Source: Planctomycetota bacterium (GTDB taxonomy: Bacteria; Planctomycetota; Phycisphaerae; Sedimentisphaerales; Anaerobacaceae). From it: a stretch of DNA of 8,637 nt. The notes beneath the pieces are model-generated. The model searched no databases. It saw only the letters and a list, made by a program, of their open reading frames with translations, and was not told the DNA's origin. The stretch lies in assembly GCA_023139715.1 (NCBI GenBank), contig JAGLNB010000046.1, positions 1-8,637 on the forward strand, read 5' to 3'. Positions within the stretch are counted from its first letter, which is position 1. Each line of letters opens with the position of its first letter. This document shows positions 1 through 5,734 of this stretch, piece by piece. The position numbers and the translations under genes were made by a program.

Positions 1-719
1 GGATTTTTCACCATCCACATACAGGTTGCATCGACGTGATAGTAGTCTCTGCGAATATCCGGATATTCTTTTTCGCCCATTTCGTTGAATGCCCGTTCCC
101 ACAGGTCGTAAATGTAGGTCAGCACATTTGTTTTGCCGCAGAGAGCGAGCGTATTTTCGCTGCCAACGCCTCTGCTTTTTTTGCCGTATTTTTTCGCATA
201 TTCAAATGCGTATTTCAAACATCTATCGACCTGGAAACGGTTATAGACTGCCGATTGGACAGCTACTTCGTTTGGTGTATTTTTTAACGTGAAGCCGCCT
301 GTGCCTGTGTAGGCATCGCCGGTATTTTCACGCACGACGACGTAATCTATTTCTTTTGGCCCTTTATTTTTCAGCGGTGTTTCGACTCCGGGAAAAAGTT
401 TCACTGGCCGCAGATTAATATATTGGTCGAGTTCAAATCGAGCTTTGAGCAAAATTCCTTTTTCGAGGATTCCGGGAGCAACGTCCGGGTGGCCGATTGC
501 TCCGAGCAGGATTGAATCGAATTTGCGCAGTTCTTCTACGGCACTGTCTGGCAGTGTTTCGCCGGTTTTTTTATATCTTTCTCCGCCGAAATCGAAATCG
601 GCCAGTTCCACTTTGAAGCTGAATTTACCAGCTGCTGCTTTTAATACTTTTACTGCTTCAGTTGTTACTTCCGGCCCGGTTCCATCGCCGGGCATCACTG
701 CGATGTTGTATGTCTTCAT
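1..719 (-). CDS. leuB: 3-isopropylmalate dehydrogenase, partial (C-terminus beyond window)
   Basis: This enzyme oxidatively decarboxylates 3-isopropylmalate to 2-oxo-4-methylpentanoate in leucine synthesis, with NAD and a divalent metal, in the cytoplasm. Translating the minus strand from 719 gives 239 residues beginning MKTYNIAVMPGDGTGPEV, the N-terminal glycine-rich signature of the isocitrate/isopropylmalate dehydrogenase family. It continues with LLGAIGHPDVAPGILEKG, the substrate-binding stretch RFELDQYINLRPVKL, VVRENTGDAYTGTGG (holding the family's catalytic Tyr), GKTNVL (catalytic Lys region) and YYHVDATCMWMV (metal-binding Asp region). About two thirds of the usual length of roughly 355 residues is present; the rest lies left of position 1. 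An AAGGAAGG ribosome-binding site about 8 bases upstream supports the start. It lies 48 bp after the 2H-phosphoesterase gene and is the last visible gene of the leu operon. The GHPDV/ELDQYINLRP style resembles the planctomycete/actinobacterial subgroup (from memory) rather than the E. coli form. Related beta-decarboxylating dehydrogenases are possible, but the operon context makes LeuB very likely. Confidence 0.95.
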   Translation of the reverse strand, partial: MKTYNIAVMPGDGTGPEVTTEAVKVLKAAAGKFSFKVELADFDFGGERYKKTGETLPDSAVEELRKFDSILLGAIGHPDVAPGILEKGILLKARFELDQYINLRPVKLFPGVETPLKNKGPKEIDYVVVRENTGDAYTGTGGFTLKNTPNEVAVQSAVYNRFQVDRCLKYAFEYAKKYGKKSRGVGSENTLALCGKTNVLTYIYDLWERAFNEMGEKEYPDIRRDYYHVDATCMWMVKN

Positions 720-767
720 TGAAAACCTTCCTTTTAATAAAACAATTTTTACTTTTTATTTTTAATA

Positions 768-1301
768 TTATTTTAATTCAAAACACTGCATTTCTTTCGC
801 TGGCGGATATTCAACTATGCCAACACGTGCAACATTTCCTGTAATTGGCAGTTCAGTATTATAGCAATTCCAAAAAACATCTCTATATGTATCTTCATTT
901 TCAATATTACACGCTATTGTGCAATGCGGTATCCAATTGCCGGGCAAATAATATTTCTCACAGCCAAGATCTTCAGAGCTTATATGATTATGAAACAGAG
1001 CATGTGTTTCTATAAGCTGCTTTGTTGGAACCGGTGAATAAAATATTGGCCTTGTTTTTATTGGAAACGAGCCAATGGAACACAAAAATATTTCGAAAGA
1101 CTTAATACTTTCAGCAAAAGTTTTTGTTGGGCCATATAAACATTCGACATTTCCCTGTTCAAATACTGCCAAAGCTATATGGGGTTTAAAACCGGCATCC
1201 AGCAGAGAGCTTGTCAATCCCTCGTCAGCCAATTTTTGCCAGACCGAAAAAACTTTTTTTTCAGTATTAGAGTCAAAATATAAACAAACGCCAAAAGCCA
1301 T
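768..1301 (-). CDS. 2H phosphoesterase superfamily protein (2'-5' RNA ligase-like)
   Basis: The 177-residue protein carries the two histidine motifs that define the 2H phosphoesterase (LigT/CPDase-like) fold: H41-I-A-L in KPHIALAVF and H126-C-T-I in WIPHCTIA. The spacing of about 85 residues and the total length fit single-domain members. The family includes RNA 2',3'-cyclic phosphodiesterases and 2'-5' RNA ligases acting on RNA ends or cyclic nucleotides; the substrate here cannot be read from sequence. There is no signal peptide or membrane segment. The ATG at 1301 lies 2 bp after the leuD stop and has no clear Shine-Dalgarno sequence, so translation may be coupled to leuD. leuB follows 48 bp downstream. 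The gene sits in the middle of the leucine operon with no known leucine role, which suggests insertion of a cargo gene. It looks more AT-rich than the leu genes around it (by eye, not computed). The superfamily call is firm; the exact activity is unknown. Confidence 0.8.
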   Translation of the reverse strand: MAFGVCLYFDSNTEKKVFSVWQKLADEGLTSSLLDAGFKPHIALAVFEQGNVECLYGPTKTFAESIKSFEIFLCSIGSFPIKTRPIFYSPVPTKQLIETHALFHNHISSEDLGCEKYYLPGNWIPHCTIACNIENEDTYRDVFWNCYNTELPITGNVARVGIVEYPPAKEMQCFELK

Positions 1302-1303
1302 AG

Positions 1304-1792
1304 CTAAACTTTCTGTTTTTTACTAATATGCTCCAACAGGCCGCCGTCATTGATTATTTCGATTGCGAAATCCGGCAGCGGCTTGAATTCAATTTTCTTA
1401 TTTTGCGTTTTGTTATTTATTACGCCGTTTGCGTAATCGATTTCCAATTCGTCGCCGTCATTGATGAGATTTACTGCGTCGGCTAATTCAATCGGATAGA
1501 ATCCGCAATTGATACAGTTGCGATAAAAAATTCTCGCAAAGCTTTGTGCGATTACCGCTGAGATTTTTGCGCCCTGAATCGACCAGACAGCGTGTTCTCT
1601 CGATGAGCCGCAGCCGAAATCAAAACCGGCTACAATTATATCGCCCGGCTTTGCTTTTTTTATAAAGTCAGCGTCGAGGTCTTCCATACAATGACTTGCA
1701 AGTTCAGCTCTATCGTCGGTATTCAAATACCTCGCTGGAATAATCTCGTCAGTATTTATATGGTCTCGTTTATAAACATGAGCTTTAGCCAT
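1304..1792 (-). CDS. leuD: 3-isopropylmalate dehydratase small subunit
   Basis: LeuD is the swivel-domain subunit that pairs with LeuC to isomerise 2-isopropylmalate to 3-isopropylmalate through dehydration and rehydration. The 162-residue product shows the family signatures in order: NTDEIIPARYL near residues 13-23, the loop that contacts substrate; GFDFGCGSSREHA near 56-68, the glycine/serine-rich active-site motif; and ARIFYRNCINCGFYPIEL near 86-103. The short length matches the archaeal/bacterial short-form LeuD of about 160-170 residues rather than the roughly 200-residue E. coli form. Homoaconitase small subunits look similar, but the leuA and leuC neighbours favour isopropylmalate. The ATG at 1792 has an AAAGGA ribosome-binding site 6 bases upstream. 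That site lies just outside the left repeat of the inserted GxxExxY element, so the insertion left leuD translation signals intact. The stop is 2 bp before the 2H-phosphoesterase start. Confidence 0.95.
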   Translation of the reverse strand: MAKAHVYKRDHINTDEIIPARYLNTDDRAELASHCMEDLDADFIKKAKPGDIIVAGFDFGCGSSREHAVWSIQGAKISAVIAQSFARIFYRNCINCGFYPIELADAVNLINDGDELEIDYANGVINNKTQNKKIEFKPLPDFAIEIINDGGLLEHISKKQKV

Positions 1793-1808
1793 TTCTATCC
1801 TTTCATTT

Positions 1809-1837
1809 AACCACGGATTTCACTGATTTCGCGGATT
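1809..1837. repeat. Left terminal inverted repeat of the GxxExxY unit
   Basis: On the plus strand this reads AA followed by three 9-mers: CCACGGATT, TCACTGATT, TCGCGGATT. It matches the reverse complement of 2225-2253 at 27 of 29 positions, differing only in two bases of the third 9-mer. On the minus strand it supplies the last codons and the TGA stop of the frame-restored GxxExxY gene. Confidence 0.8.
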
Positions 1838-2219
1838 ATTTTTTATTAACCTTTTAAACTCTAATGATTTTGAGCCAAAATTTATCAATAAACCAACCTC
1901 ATACTTTACAGCATTAAGATAATTTATAGTTTGTGCAATTTTCCAATTCTGTAATTCTTTTTATCGCTTTTAGTTCAACTATAACCTTATCTTCAACAAT
2001 CAAATCGCAAACAAACTGTTTTATTTTTTTACCCTTATAATATACATCCACTGGCTCTTGCCTCTTAAAATTGATTTTATTAAGCTTGAGCTCATACGCA
2101 AACGCCTCTTCATAAACGCTTTCCAAAAAACCTCTTCCCAGCTGATTATAAATCTCCATTGCAAGACCAATAATTTTACCAGTTATTTCTTTATGGATTA
2201 AATTGATTTTTTCTATCAT
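1820..2219 (-). pseudogene. GxxExxY family protein (PD-(D/E)XK nuclease-like), frameshifted
   Basis: The open frame from ATG 2219 to TAA 1914 encodes 101 residues. G30-F-L-E33-S-V-Y36 is the motif that names the family. D72 in FVCDLIVEDK and E82-L-K84 in VIVELKAI form the D...ExK pattern expected of a PD-(D/E)XK nuclease fold. The frame then goes wrong: after ELE the in-frame reading is NCTNYKLS and stop. Shifting by one base at the A4 run (1939-1942) gives IAQTINYLNAVKYEVGLL, then INFGSKSLEFKRLI, which is the conserved C-terminus of the family. That frame ends at TGA 1820-1822, giving 132 residues, the normal family length. One extra A therefore explains the break, by mutation or sequencing error. 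No Shine-Dalgarno is visible; the start is 5 bases inside the right inverted repeat. Family members are mostly uncharacterised, so I assign no reaction. It lies between leuC and leuD on their strand but is unrelated to leucine synthesis. Confidence 0.8.
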
Positions 2220-2224
2220 TTTTA

Positions 2225-2253
2225 AATCCGTGTAATCAGTGAAATCCGTGGTT
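2225..2253. repeat. Right terminal inverted repeat of the GxxExxY unit
   Basis: Read on the minus strand this is AA followed by CCACGGATT, TCACTGATT, ACACGGATT, three near-identical 9-mers of the form nCACnGATT. It pairs with 1809-1837. It begins at the final base of the leuC stop codon and ends 5 bases before the GxxExxY start codon. Confidence 0.8.
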
Positions 2254-3515
2254 TACAAATACTTTCTGCAATCGGTAAGTTTGCCAGTTATTGCACTTGC
2301 CGCTGCGGTTGCAGGGCTTGCGAGATAGACTTCACTTTTCGGGCTGCCCATTCTTCCAACGAAATTCCTGTTTGTTGTGCTTACGCACTTTTCGCCGGCT
2401 GCAAGAATTCCCATAAATCCGCCAAGGCAAGCTCCGCAGGTCGGAGCTGCAATTACGCATCCGGCTTCGTAAAATATGTCGAACAGGCCTTCGTCTTTTG
2501 CCTGTTTCCATATTTCCGGAGTAGCTGGAATAATCAGCGTCCTGATTGCAACGGACTTTCCTTTAAGGATTTTTGCAGCTATTCGCAAATCTTCAATCCT
2601 GCCGTTTGTGCAGCTGCCAATGTAGCATTGATTCATTTGCTTTCCTGCGCAATCGCTGATTGCAACGCCGCCACTTGGCAGATGCGGCAAGGCCACCATT
2701 GGCTCTAATTTCGAGCAATCGAATTCTTCAACCGCTGCATATTTTGCATCAGGAGCGGATTCGTAAATTGTATAATCGATTTTTTCCTTCAAATGTTCGT
2801 CGAGATATTTTTTCGTTGTTTCATCAAAGCCGATTATGCCACTTTTTGCACCAGCTTCAATAGCCATATTTGTTATGGTCATTCTCGCTTCCATCGACAT
2901 TTCTTTTAAGGTCGCTCCCGTAAATTCCATCGCCTTGTAAAGAGCGCCATCCACGCCGATTCTTGCAATCACAGCCAAAATTACATCTTTACTGTAAACG
3001 CCTTTTGAAAGTGAGCCGTTCAAAACGAACTTTATTGATTCGGGAATTCTGAACCACATTTGTCCAGTTGCAATTGCCGCTGCCAAATCGGTTGAGCCGA
3101 CTCCGGTTGAAAAGGCCGCAAATGCACCGTAAGTGCAGGTGTGTGAATCGCCGCCGATGATTACTTCGCCCGGCCGAATGTGGCCTTGCTCAGGAAGCAA
3201 TGCGTGGCAAACACCAGCTCTGCCGATTTTGTAATAGTGTTTTATTTTATGCCGCACAGCCCAATCGTCGAGCCGTTTATGCAGCTCGGCACTTTTTATA
3301 TCTTTGGCCGGCTGAAAATGGTCGGGAGTTACAACAATTTTTTCTCTATCGAAAACTTTATCAATGCCCCTGGCTTCAAGCATTGAAACAGCCGGCGGAG
3401 TTGTAACATCATGGCACATTATCACATCAATATTTGCATTTATTAATTGGCCCGGCGAAACGGTTTTTTCACCCGCTGCTTTTGCCAAAATCTTTTCAGT
3501 TATTGTCATTGACAT
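2253..3515 (-). CDS. leuC: 3-isopropylmalate dehydratase large subunit
   Basis: LeuC is the [4Fe-4S] aconitase-type subunit that, with LeuD, converts 2-isopropylmalate to 3-isopropylmalate. The 420-residue protein carries the three cluster cysteines: about C302 in CYIGSCTNGR, and C360 and C363 in PTCGACLGG. Other family motifs are MCHDVTTPPAV, GGDSHTCTYGAFAAFSTGVGS and the C-terminal TTNRNFVGRMG. Its length matches the short bacterial/archaeal LeuC form that pairs with a short LeuD. The frame stays open to an ATG at 3539, but an AAAGAGGT ribosome-binding site at 3523-3530 lies 7 bases before the ATG at 3515 and within the extra eight codons, so 3515 (MSMTITEKIL) is the better start. Homoaconitase is the main alternative; the leuA and leuB neighbours argue against it. 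A repeat-filled gap of about 100 bp separates it from leuA upstream. Its stop codon abuts the inserted GxxExxY unit. Confidence 0.95.
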   Translation of the reverse strand: MSMTITEKILAKAAGEKTVSPGQLINANIDVIMCHDVTTPPAVSMLEARGIDKVFDREKIVVTPDHFQPAKDIKSAELHKRLDDWAVRHKIKHYYKIGRAGVCHALLPEQGHIRPGEVIIGGDSHTCTYGAFAAFSTGVGSTDLAAAIATGQMWFRIPESIKFVLNGSLSKGVYSKDVILAVIARIGVDGALYKAMEFTGATLKEMSMEARMTITNMAIEAGAKSGIIGFDETTKKYLDEHLKEKIDYTIYESAPDAKYAAVEEFDCSKLEPMVALPHLPSGGVAISDCAGKQMNQCYIGSCTNGRIEDLRIAAKILKGKSVAIRTLIIPATPEIWKQAKDEGLFDIFYEAGCVIAAPTCGACLGGFMGILAAGEKCVSTTNRNFVGRMGSPKSEVYLASPATAAASAITGKLTDCRKYL

Positions 3516-3522
3516 ATAAACG

Positions 3523-3530
3523 ACCTCTTT
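3523..3530 (-). promoter_or_regulatory. leuC ribosome-binding site
   Basis: The minus strand reads AAAGAGGT 7 bases upstream of the ATG at 3515. It decides the leuC start, because the alternative ATG at 3539 would put this site inside the coding sequence and has no comparable site of its own. Confidence 0.7.
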
Positions 3531-3535
3531 TAATA

Positions 3536-3616
3536 TCAAAAATTAGAAATCAAAATTGTGGAATTGCAGCTTTGCTGCGATGACTTCCTTAATTTTGCAT
3601 TTTACATTTTGCACTT
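3536..3616. repeat. AT-rich intergenic repeat with GCAGC-TTT-GCTGC hairpin (leuA-leuC gap)
   Basis: The gap between leuA and leuC contains a perfect 5-bp stem with a TTT loop, GCAGC/GCTGC at 3566-3578. It also has three tandem heptamers at 3593-3613 (TTTTGCA, TTTTACA, TTTTGCA) and the preface AATTGTGGAAT at 3555-3565. A similar arrangement, AATTATGGAAT followed by a 5-bp stem with TTT loop, occurs at 5437-5458. It lacks a terminator-like T run on the minus strand after the stem, so a dispersed intergenic repeat is more likely than a terminator. A role in tuning leuA versus leuC mRNA cannot be excluded. Confidence 0.5.
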
Positions 3617-5170
3617 TTATTTTAGTTTTGTTGCGACCATTCTATTGATTGCATCCACGTAGGCCTTTGCGCTTGCCTCGATAATATCTGTCGAAACGCC
3701 TCTTCCGGTAAATCTCGTATTTGTTTCATCAACGATTTTTACCGTAGCTTCGCCGAGCGCTTTTTTTCCGCCGGTTACAGCTTTGATTGCATAGCTTTCG
3801 AGTTTCGGCGAAAGTTTTATCGCTTCTCTGATTGCCTGATAGGCGGCATCGATTGGGCCATCTCCGCAGGCAGCGGCAGTAGAAACATTTTTCTTTCCAG
3901 CCGTTTTAATTTTTACACTTGCCGTTGGCAAAGTTCCTGTTCCGCAGGCCACATGCAAATATTCCAATTCGAAATATCGCTCGACTGTGCGAATCTCATC
4001 AGTTATTAAGGCCATCAAATCTTCATCGAAAACTTCCGTTTTTTTGTCAGCCACAACGAGGAACTTTTCGTACAGCTGGTCGAGTTCCTCTTTAGTGAGG
4101 GTAAAACCGAGTTCTTTCAATCGGTGCTTTAAGCCGGCTCGGCCGGTTCTCGCTGTTAAAACGACTTCGCTTTTTGGCGAGCCAACATCTTCGGCTTTCA
4201 TAATCTCATAAGTCTGGCGTTCTTTCAGGAAGCCATCAACGTGGATTCCGCTGCTGTGCGCAAAGGCATTTGCCCCGACCACCGCTTTATTGGCCGGCAC
4301 GGGCATCCCGAGAAAATCAGCAACCATTCTGCTTGTGCGATAAAATTCCTTCGTATTTATATTCGTTTTCAGATTGAAGAAATCTTTTCTCGTGTGCAAA
4401 GCCATAACAATTTCTTCAATTGAAGCATTTCCAGCTCTTTCACCAATTCCGTTTATCGTTCCTTCAACCTGGCGAGCTCCATTTTTCACGCCGGCCAACG
4501 AATTTGCAACGCTCATTCCAAGGTCGTCGTGGCAGTGCATACTGAAAATCGCTTTATTACTGTTTGGCACGTTTGCAATTAAGTCTGCTATTAATTTTCC
4601 GAACTGTTCGGGAATTGCGTAGCCAGTTGTGTCTGGAATATTAATTGTTTTAGCGCCGGCGGCAATTACAGCTTCGACAATTTGGTAGAGAAAATCTCTA
4701 TCAGCTCGGCCGCTGTCTTCGCAATAGAATTCAACATCGTTTGTATATTCCAAAGCCCATTTGATGGCTTTTGTGCCCATTTCGATGGTCTTGTCCTTTT
4801 TTGCTTTGAGCGTTTTGCCGTATTTTTCATCCTTGAATTTGCCGGCAATGTGAATATCCGAAACGCCGATTCCCGTATGGATTCTCGATTTCTTCGCTTT
4901 TGCCAATGCTTTTCCAGCCGCATCTATATCTTTTTTTATAGCTCTGGTCAGTCCGCAAATAACCGGGCCTGTAATCTGGCTTGCGATTAATTGAACTGCC
5001 TGAAAATCTTCCGGCGAAGAGATTGGAAAGCCGGCTTCGATTATATCTACTCCGAGCCGAGCAAGTTGAGCCGCTATTTCGAGTTTTTCACGAGCGCCGA
5101 GCCGGGTTCCTGCTGCCTGCTCGCCATCTCTTAATGTAGTGTCGAAAACTATTATTTTGTCAGTTGGCAT
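3617..5170 (-). CDS. leuA: 2-isopropylmalate synthase
   Basis: LeuA condenses acetyl-CoA with 3-methyl-2-oxobutanoate to form 2-isopropylmalate, the committed step of leucine synthesis. The 517-residue protein starts with the DRE-TIM metallolyase signature DTTLRDGEQAAG (residues 10-21). It continues with the metal-binding MHCHDDLGMSVANS (H212 and H214), EGTINGIGERAGNAS, and the linker motif HSSGIHVDGFLKERQTYEIM. From about residue 390 the C-terminus looks like the LeuA allosteric (leucine feedback) domain, including ACGDGPIDAAYQAI and GRGVSTDIIEASAKAYVDAIN. Length matches classic bacterial LeuA of about 510-520 residues. DGEQAAG replaces the commoner DGEQSPG. Citramalate and homocitrate synthases share the catalytic barrel, but the regulatory domain and the following leuC, leuD and leuB support LeuA. 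The ATG at 5170 has only a weak AGGGA ribosome-binding site about 9 bases upstream. It is the first gene of the operon, and no confident promoter could be assigned. Confidence 0.95.
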   Translation of the reverse strand: MPTDKIIVFDTTLRDGEQAAGTRLGAREKLEIAAQLARLGVDIIEAGFPISSPEDFQAVQLIASQITGPVICGLTRAIKKDIDAAGKALAKAKKSRIHTGIGVSDIHIAGKFKDEKYGKTLKAKKDKTIEMGTKAIKWALEYTNDVEFYCEDSGRADRDFLYQIVEAVIAAGAKTINIPDTTGYAIPEQFGKLIADLIANVPNSNKAIFSMHCHDDLGMSVANSLAGVKNGARQVEGTINGIGERAGNASIEEIVMALHTRKDFFNLKTNINTKEFYRTSRMVADFLGMPVPANKAVVGANAFAHSSGIHVDGFLKERQTYEIMKAEDVGSPKSEVVLTARTGRAGLKHRLKELGFTLTKEELDQLYEKFLVVADKKTEVFDEDLMALITDEIRTVERYFELEYLHVACGTGTLPTASVKIKTAGKKNVSTAAACGDGPIDAAYQAIREAIKLSPKLESYAIKAVTGGKKALGEATVKIVDETNTRFTGRGVSTDIIEASAKAYVDAINRMVATKLK

Positions 5171-5400
5171 TTTAAAAATCCCTAACTTGAATGAATGAAA
5201 ATCTTGTTTTTGGTTAAGAACAAGCGTTCATCCTCTTTTTAGAGGCACTTTGAAATATCCCTTTAGCCCTTTTTAGTCTCGGAACTGGGCAAAATTGCTG
5301 TAATTAAACCAGAAATAAAGCCATGAGTTTACGAAAAAAATTAAGATTATGAAAGATATTTGTTTTTTAAAAGTTTTATAGCGCCAGGCGGCGCAGGATA
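5171..5400 (-). promoter_or_regulatory. leuA leader region with small hairpins
   Basis: The 230 bases upstream of leuA hold no gene. Three stem-loops are visible: CTTGTT/AACAAG at 5203-5224 (6-bp stem, 10-base loop), CCTCT/AGAGG at 5232-5245 (5-bp stem, 4-base loop) and GCGCC/GGCGC at 5381-5394 (5-bp stem, 4-base loop). None is followed by a clear T run on the minus strand, so none is a convincing intrinsic attenuator. I recognise no T-box or leucine-rich leader peptide. The region must contain the operon's control signals if transcription starts here, but that is inference. Confidence 0.35.
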
Positions 5401-5413
5401 AACAAATGAATTA

Positions 5414-5458
5414 AGAATTGAGAATGCAGAATTGAGAATTATGGAATCCCTTTGGGAT
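5414..5458. repeat. Tandem AGAATTGAGAAT repeat with ATCCC-TTT-GGGAT hairpin
   Basis: AGAATTGAGAAT occurs at 5414-5425 and again at 5428-5439, followed by TATGGA and a perfect 5-bp stem with TTT loop (5446-5458). The layout parallels the repeat between leuA and leuC: AT-rich short repeats, then TGGAAT, then a 5-bp stem with TTT loop. This suggests two diverged members of one intergenic repeat family. It is noncoding as far as I can see. Confidence 0.5.
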
Positions 5459-5734
5459 GTATTTCAATCAAAAACGGCGAAAAAATTTTCGATTTGGGGA
5501 GTGCAAAATCCGAAAATATGGCATTTTTTGGGTTTTTTTTATTCGATTTTTCGGCCGAACCTTATTTTTAGCCCAAAATCAAAGGGGGGTAAATCACCAT
5601 GCGTAATCTGGGTAAGATAGGCAAGAAAAAAACAGTCAAAAAGTGAGTGTTTTTGAACGTTTTTTGTCAATTTTGGTCAAAAAAGGAGCAAAAAAATCCA
5701 TTTTTTGTCAAAAAAGAACCAGTTTTTTAGGGGG
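5459..5734. other. Gene-poor A/T-rich intergenic stretch
   Basis: No supported gene lies here. Visible structure includes a CGAAAA/TTTTCG palindrome just downstream of the hairpin repeat and two G6 runs (5584-5589 and 5730-5735). A near-repeat TTTTGGTCAAAAAAGGA (5671-5687) matches TTTTTGTCAAAAAAGAA (5702-5718) at 15 of 17 positions. A 15-codon basic mini-ORF on the plus strand (5599-5646) follows one G-run. TTGACA-like hexamers occur on the minus strand at 5665-5670 and 5706-5711, but neither has a -10 box at proper spacing. The character is that of accumulated intergenic repeat sequence rather than a decayed gene. Confidence 0.4.

Larger units (their letters stand above)
1809..2253. mobile_element. 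445-bp TIR-bounded unit carrying a GxxExxY gene
   Basis: The unit has 29-bp terminal inverted repeats (27 of 29 matching) and nearly everything between them is one GxxExxY-family gene. No transposase or recombinase is visible. It sits exactly between leuC and leuD: its right end overlaps the last base of the leuC stop codon and its left end is 16 bp before the leuD start, outside the leuD ribosome-binding site. Removing it would leave leuC and leuD about 16 bp apart, an ordinary operon spacing, which is why I read it as an insertion. A TTTA flanks each side if the unit is taken as 1810-2251, a possible short target duplication. That it moves is inference. Either a non-autonomous element moved by an enzyme encoded elsewhere, or a unit moved by its own nuclease, would fit. 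Confidence 0.6.

Noticed and set aside
445..765. Plus-strand ORF of 106 codons
   Set aside because: It is antisense to leuB, whose conserved motifs fill the opposite strand; no family features in its translation.
3516..3539. Longer leuC start at 3539
   Set aside because: The AAAGAGGT ribosome-binding site at 3523-3530 lies within these codons and points to the ATG at 3515.
3593..3613. CRISPR-like array suggested by tandem heptamers
   Set aside because: The units are 7 bp with no spacers; simple tandem repetition only. No CRISPR array is present in the window.
4682..4990. Plus-strand ORF of 102 codons
   Set aside because: It lies antisense to the leuA catalytic region, which is conserved; shadow frame.
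5304..5324. Six-codon leader peptide candidate MALFLV upstream of leuA
   Set aside because: It has only two leucine codons, no Shine-Dalgarno sequence and no attenuator hairpin with a T run following it.
5432..5620. Plus-strand ORF of 62 codons
   Set aside because: It is built from A/T-rich intergenic repeat sequence starting inside the hairpin repeat, with no ribosome-binding site and no recognisable protein features.
5665..5711. Minus-strand TTGACA hexamers as -35 boxes for leuA
   Set aside because: Neither has a -10-like box 16-18 bases downstream, and they lie about 500 bases from the leuA start in A/T-rich repeats.
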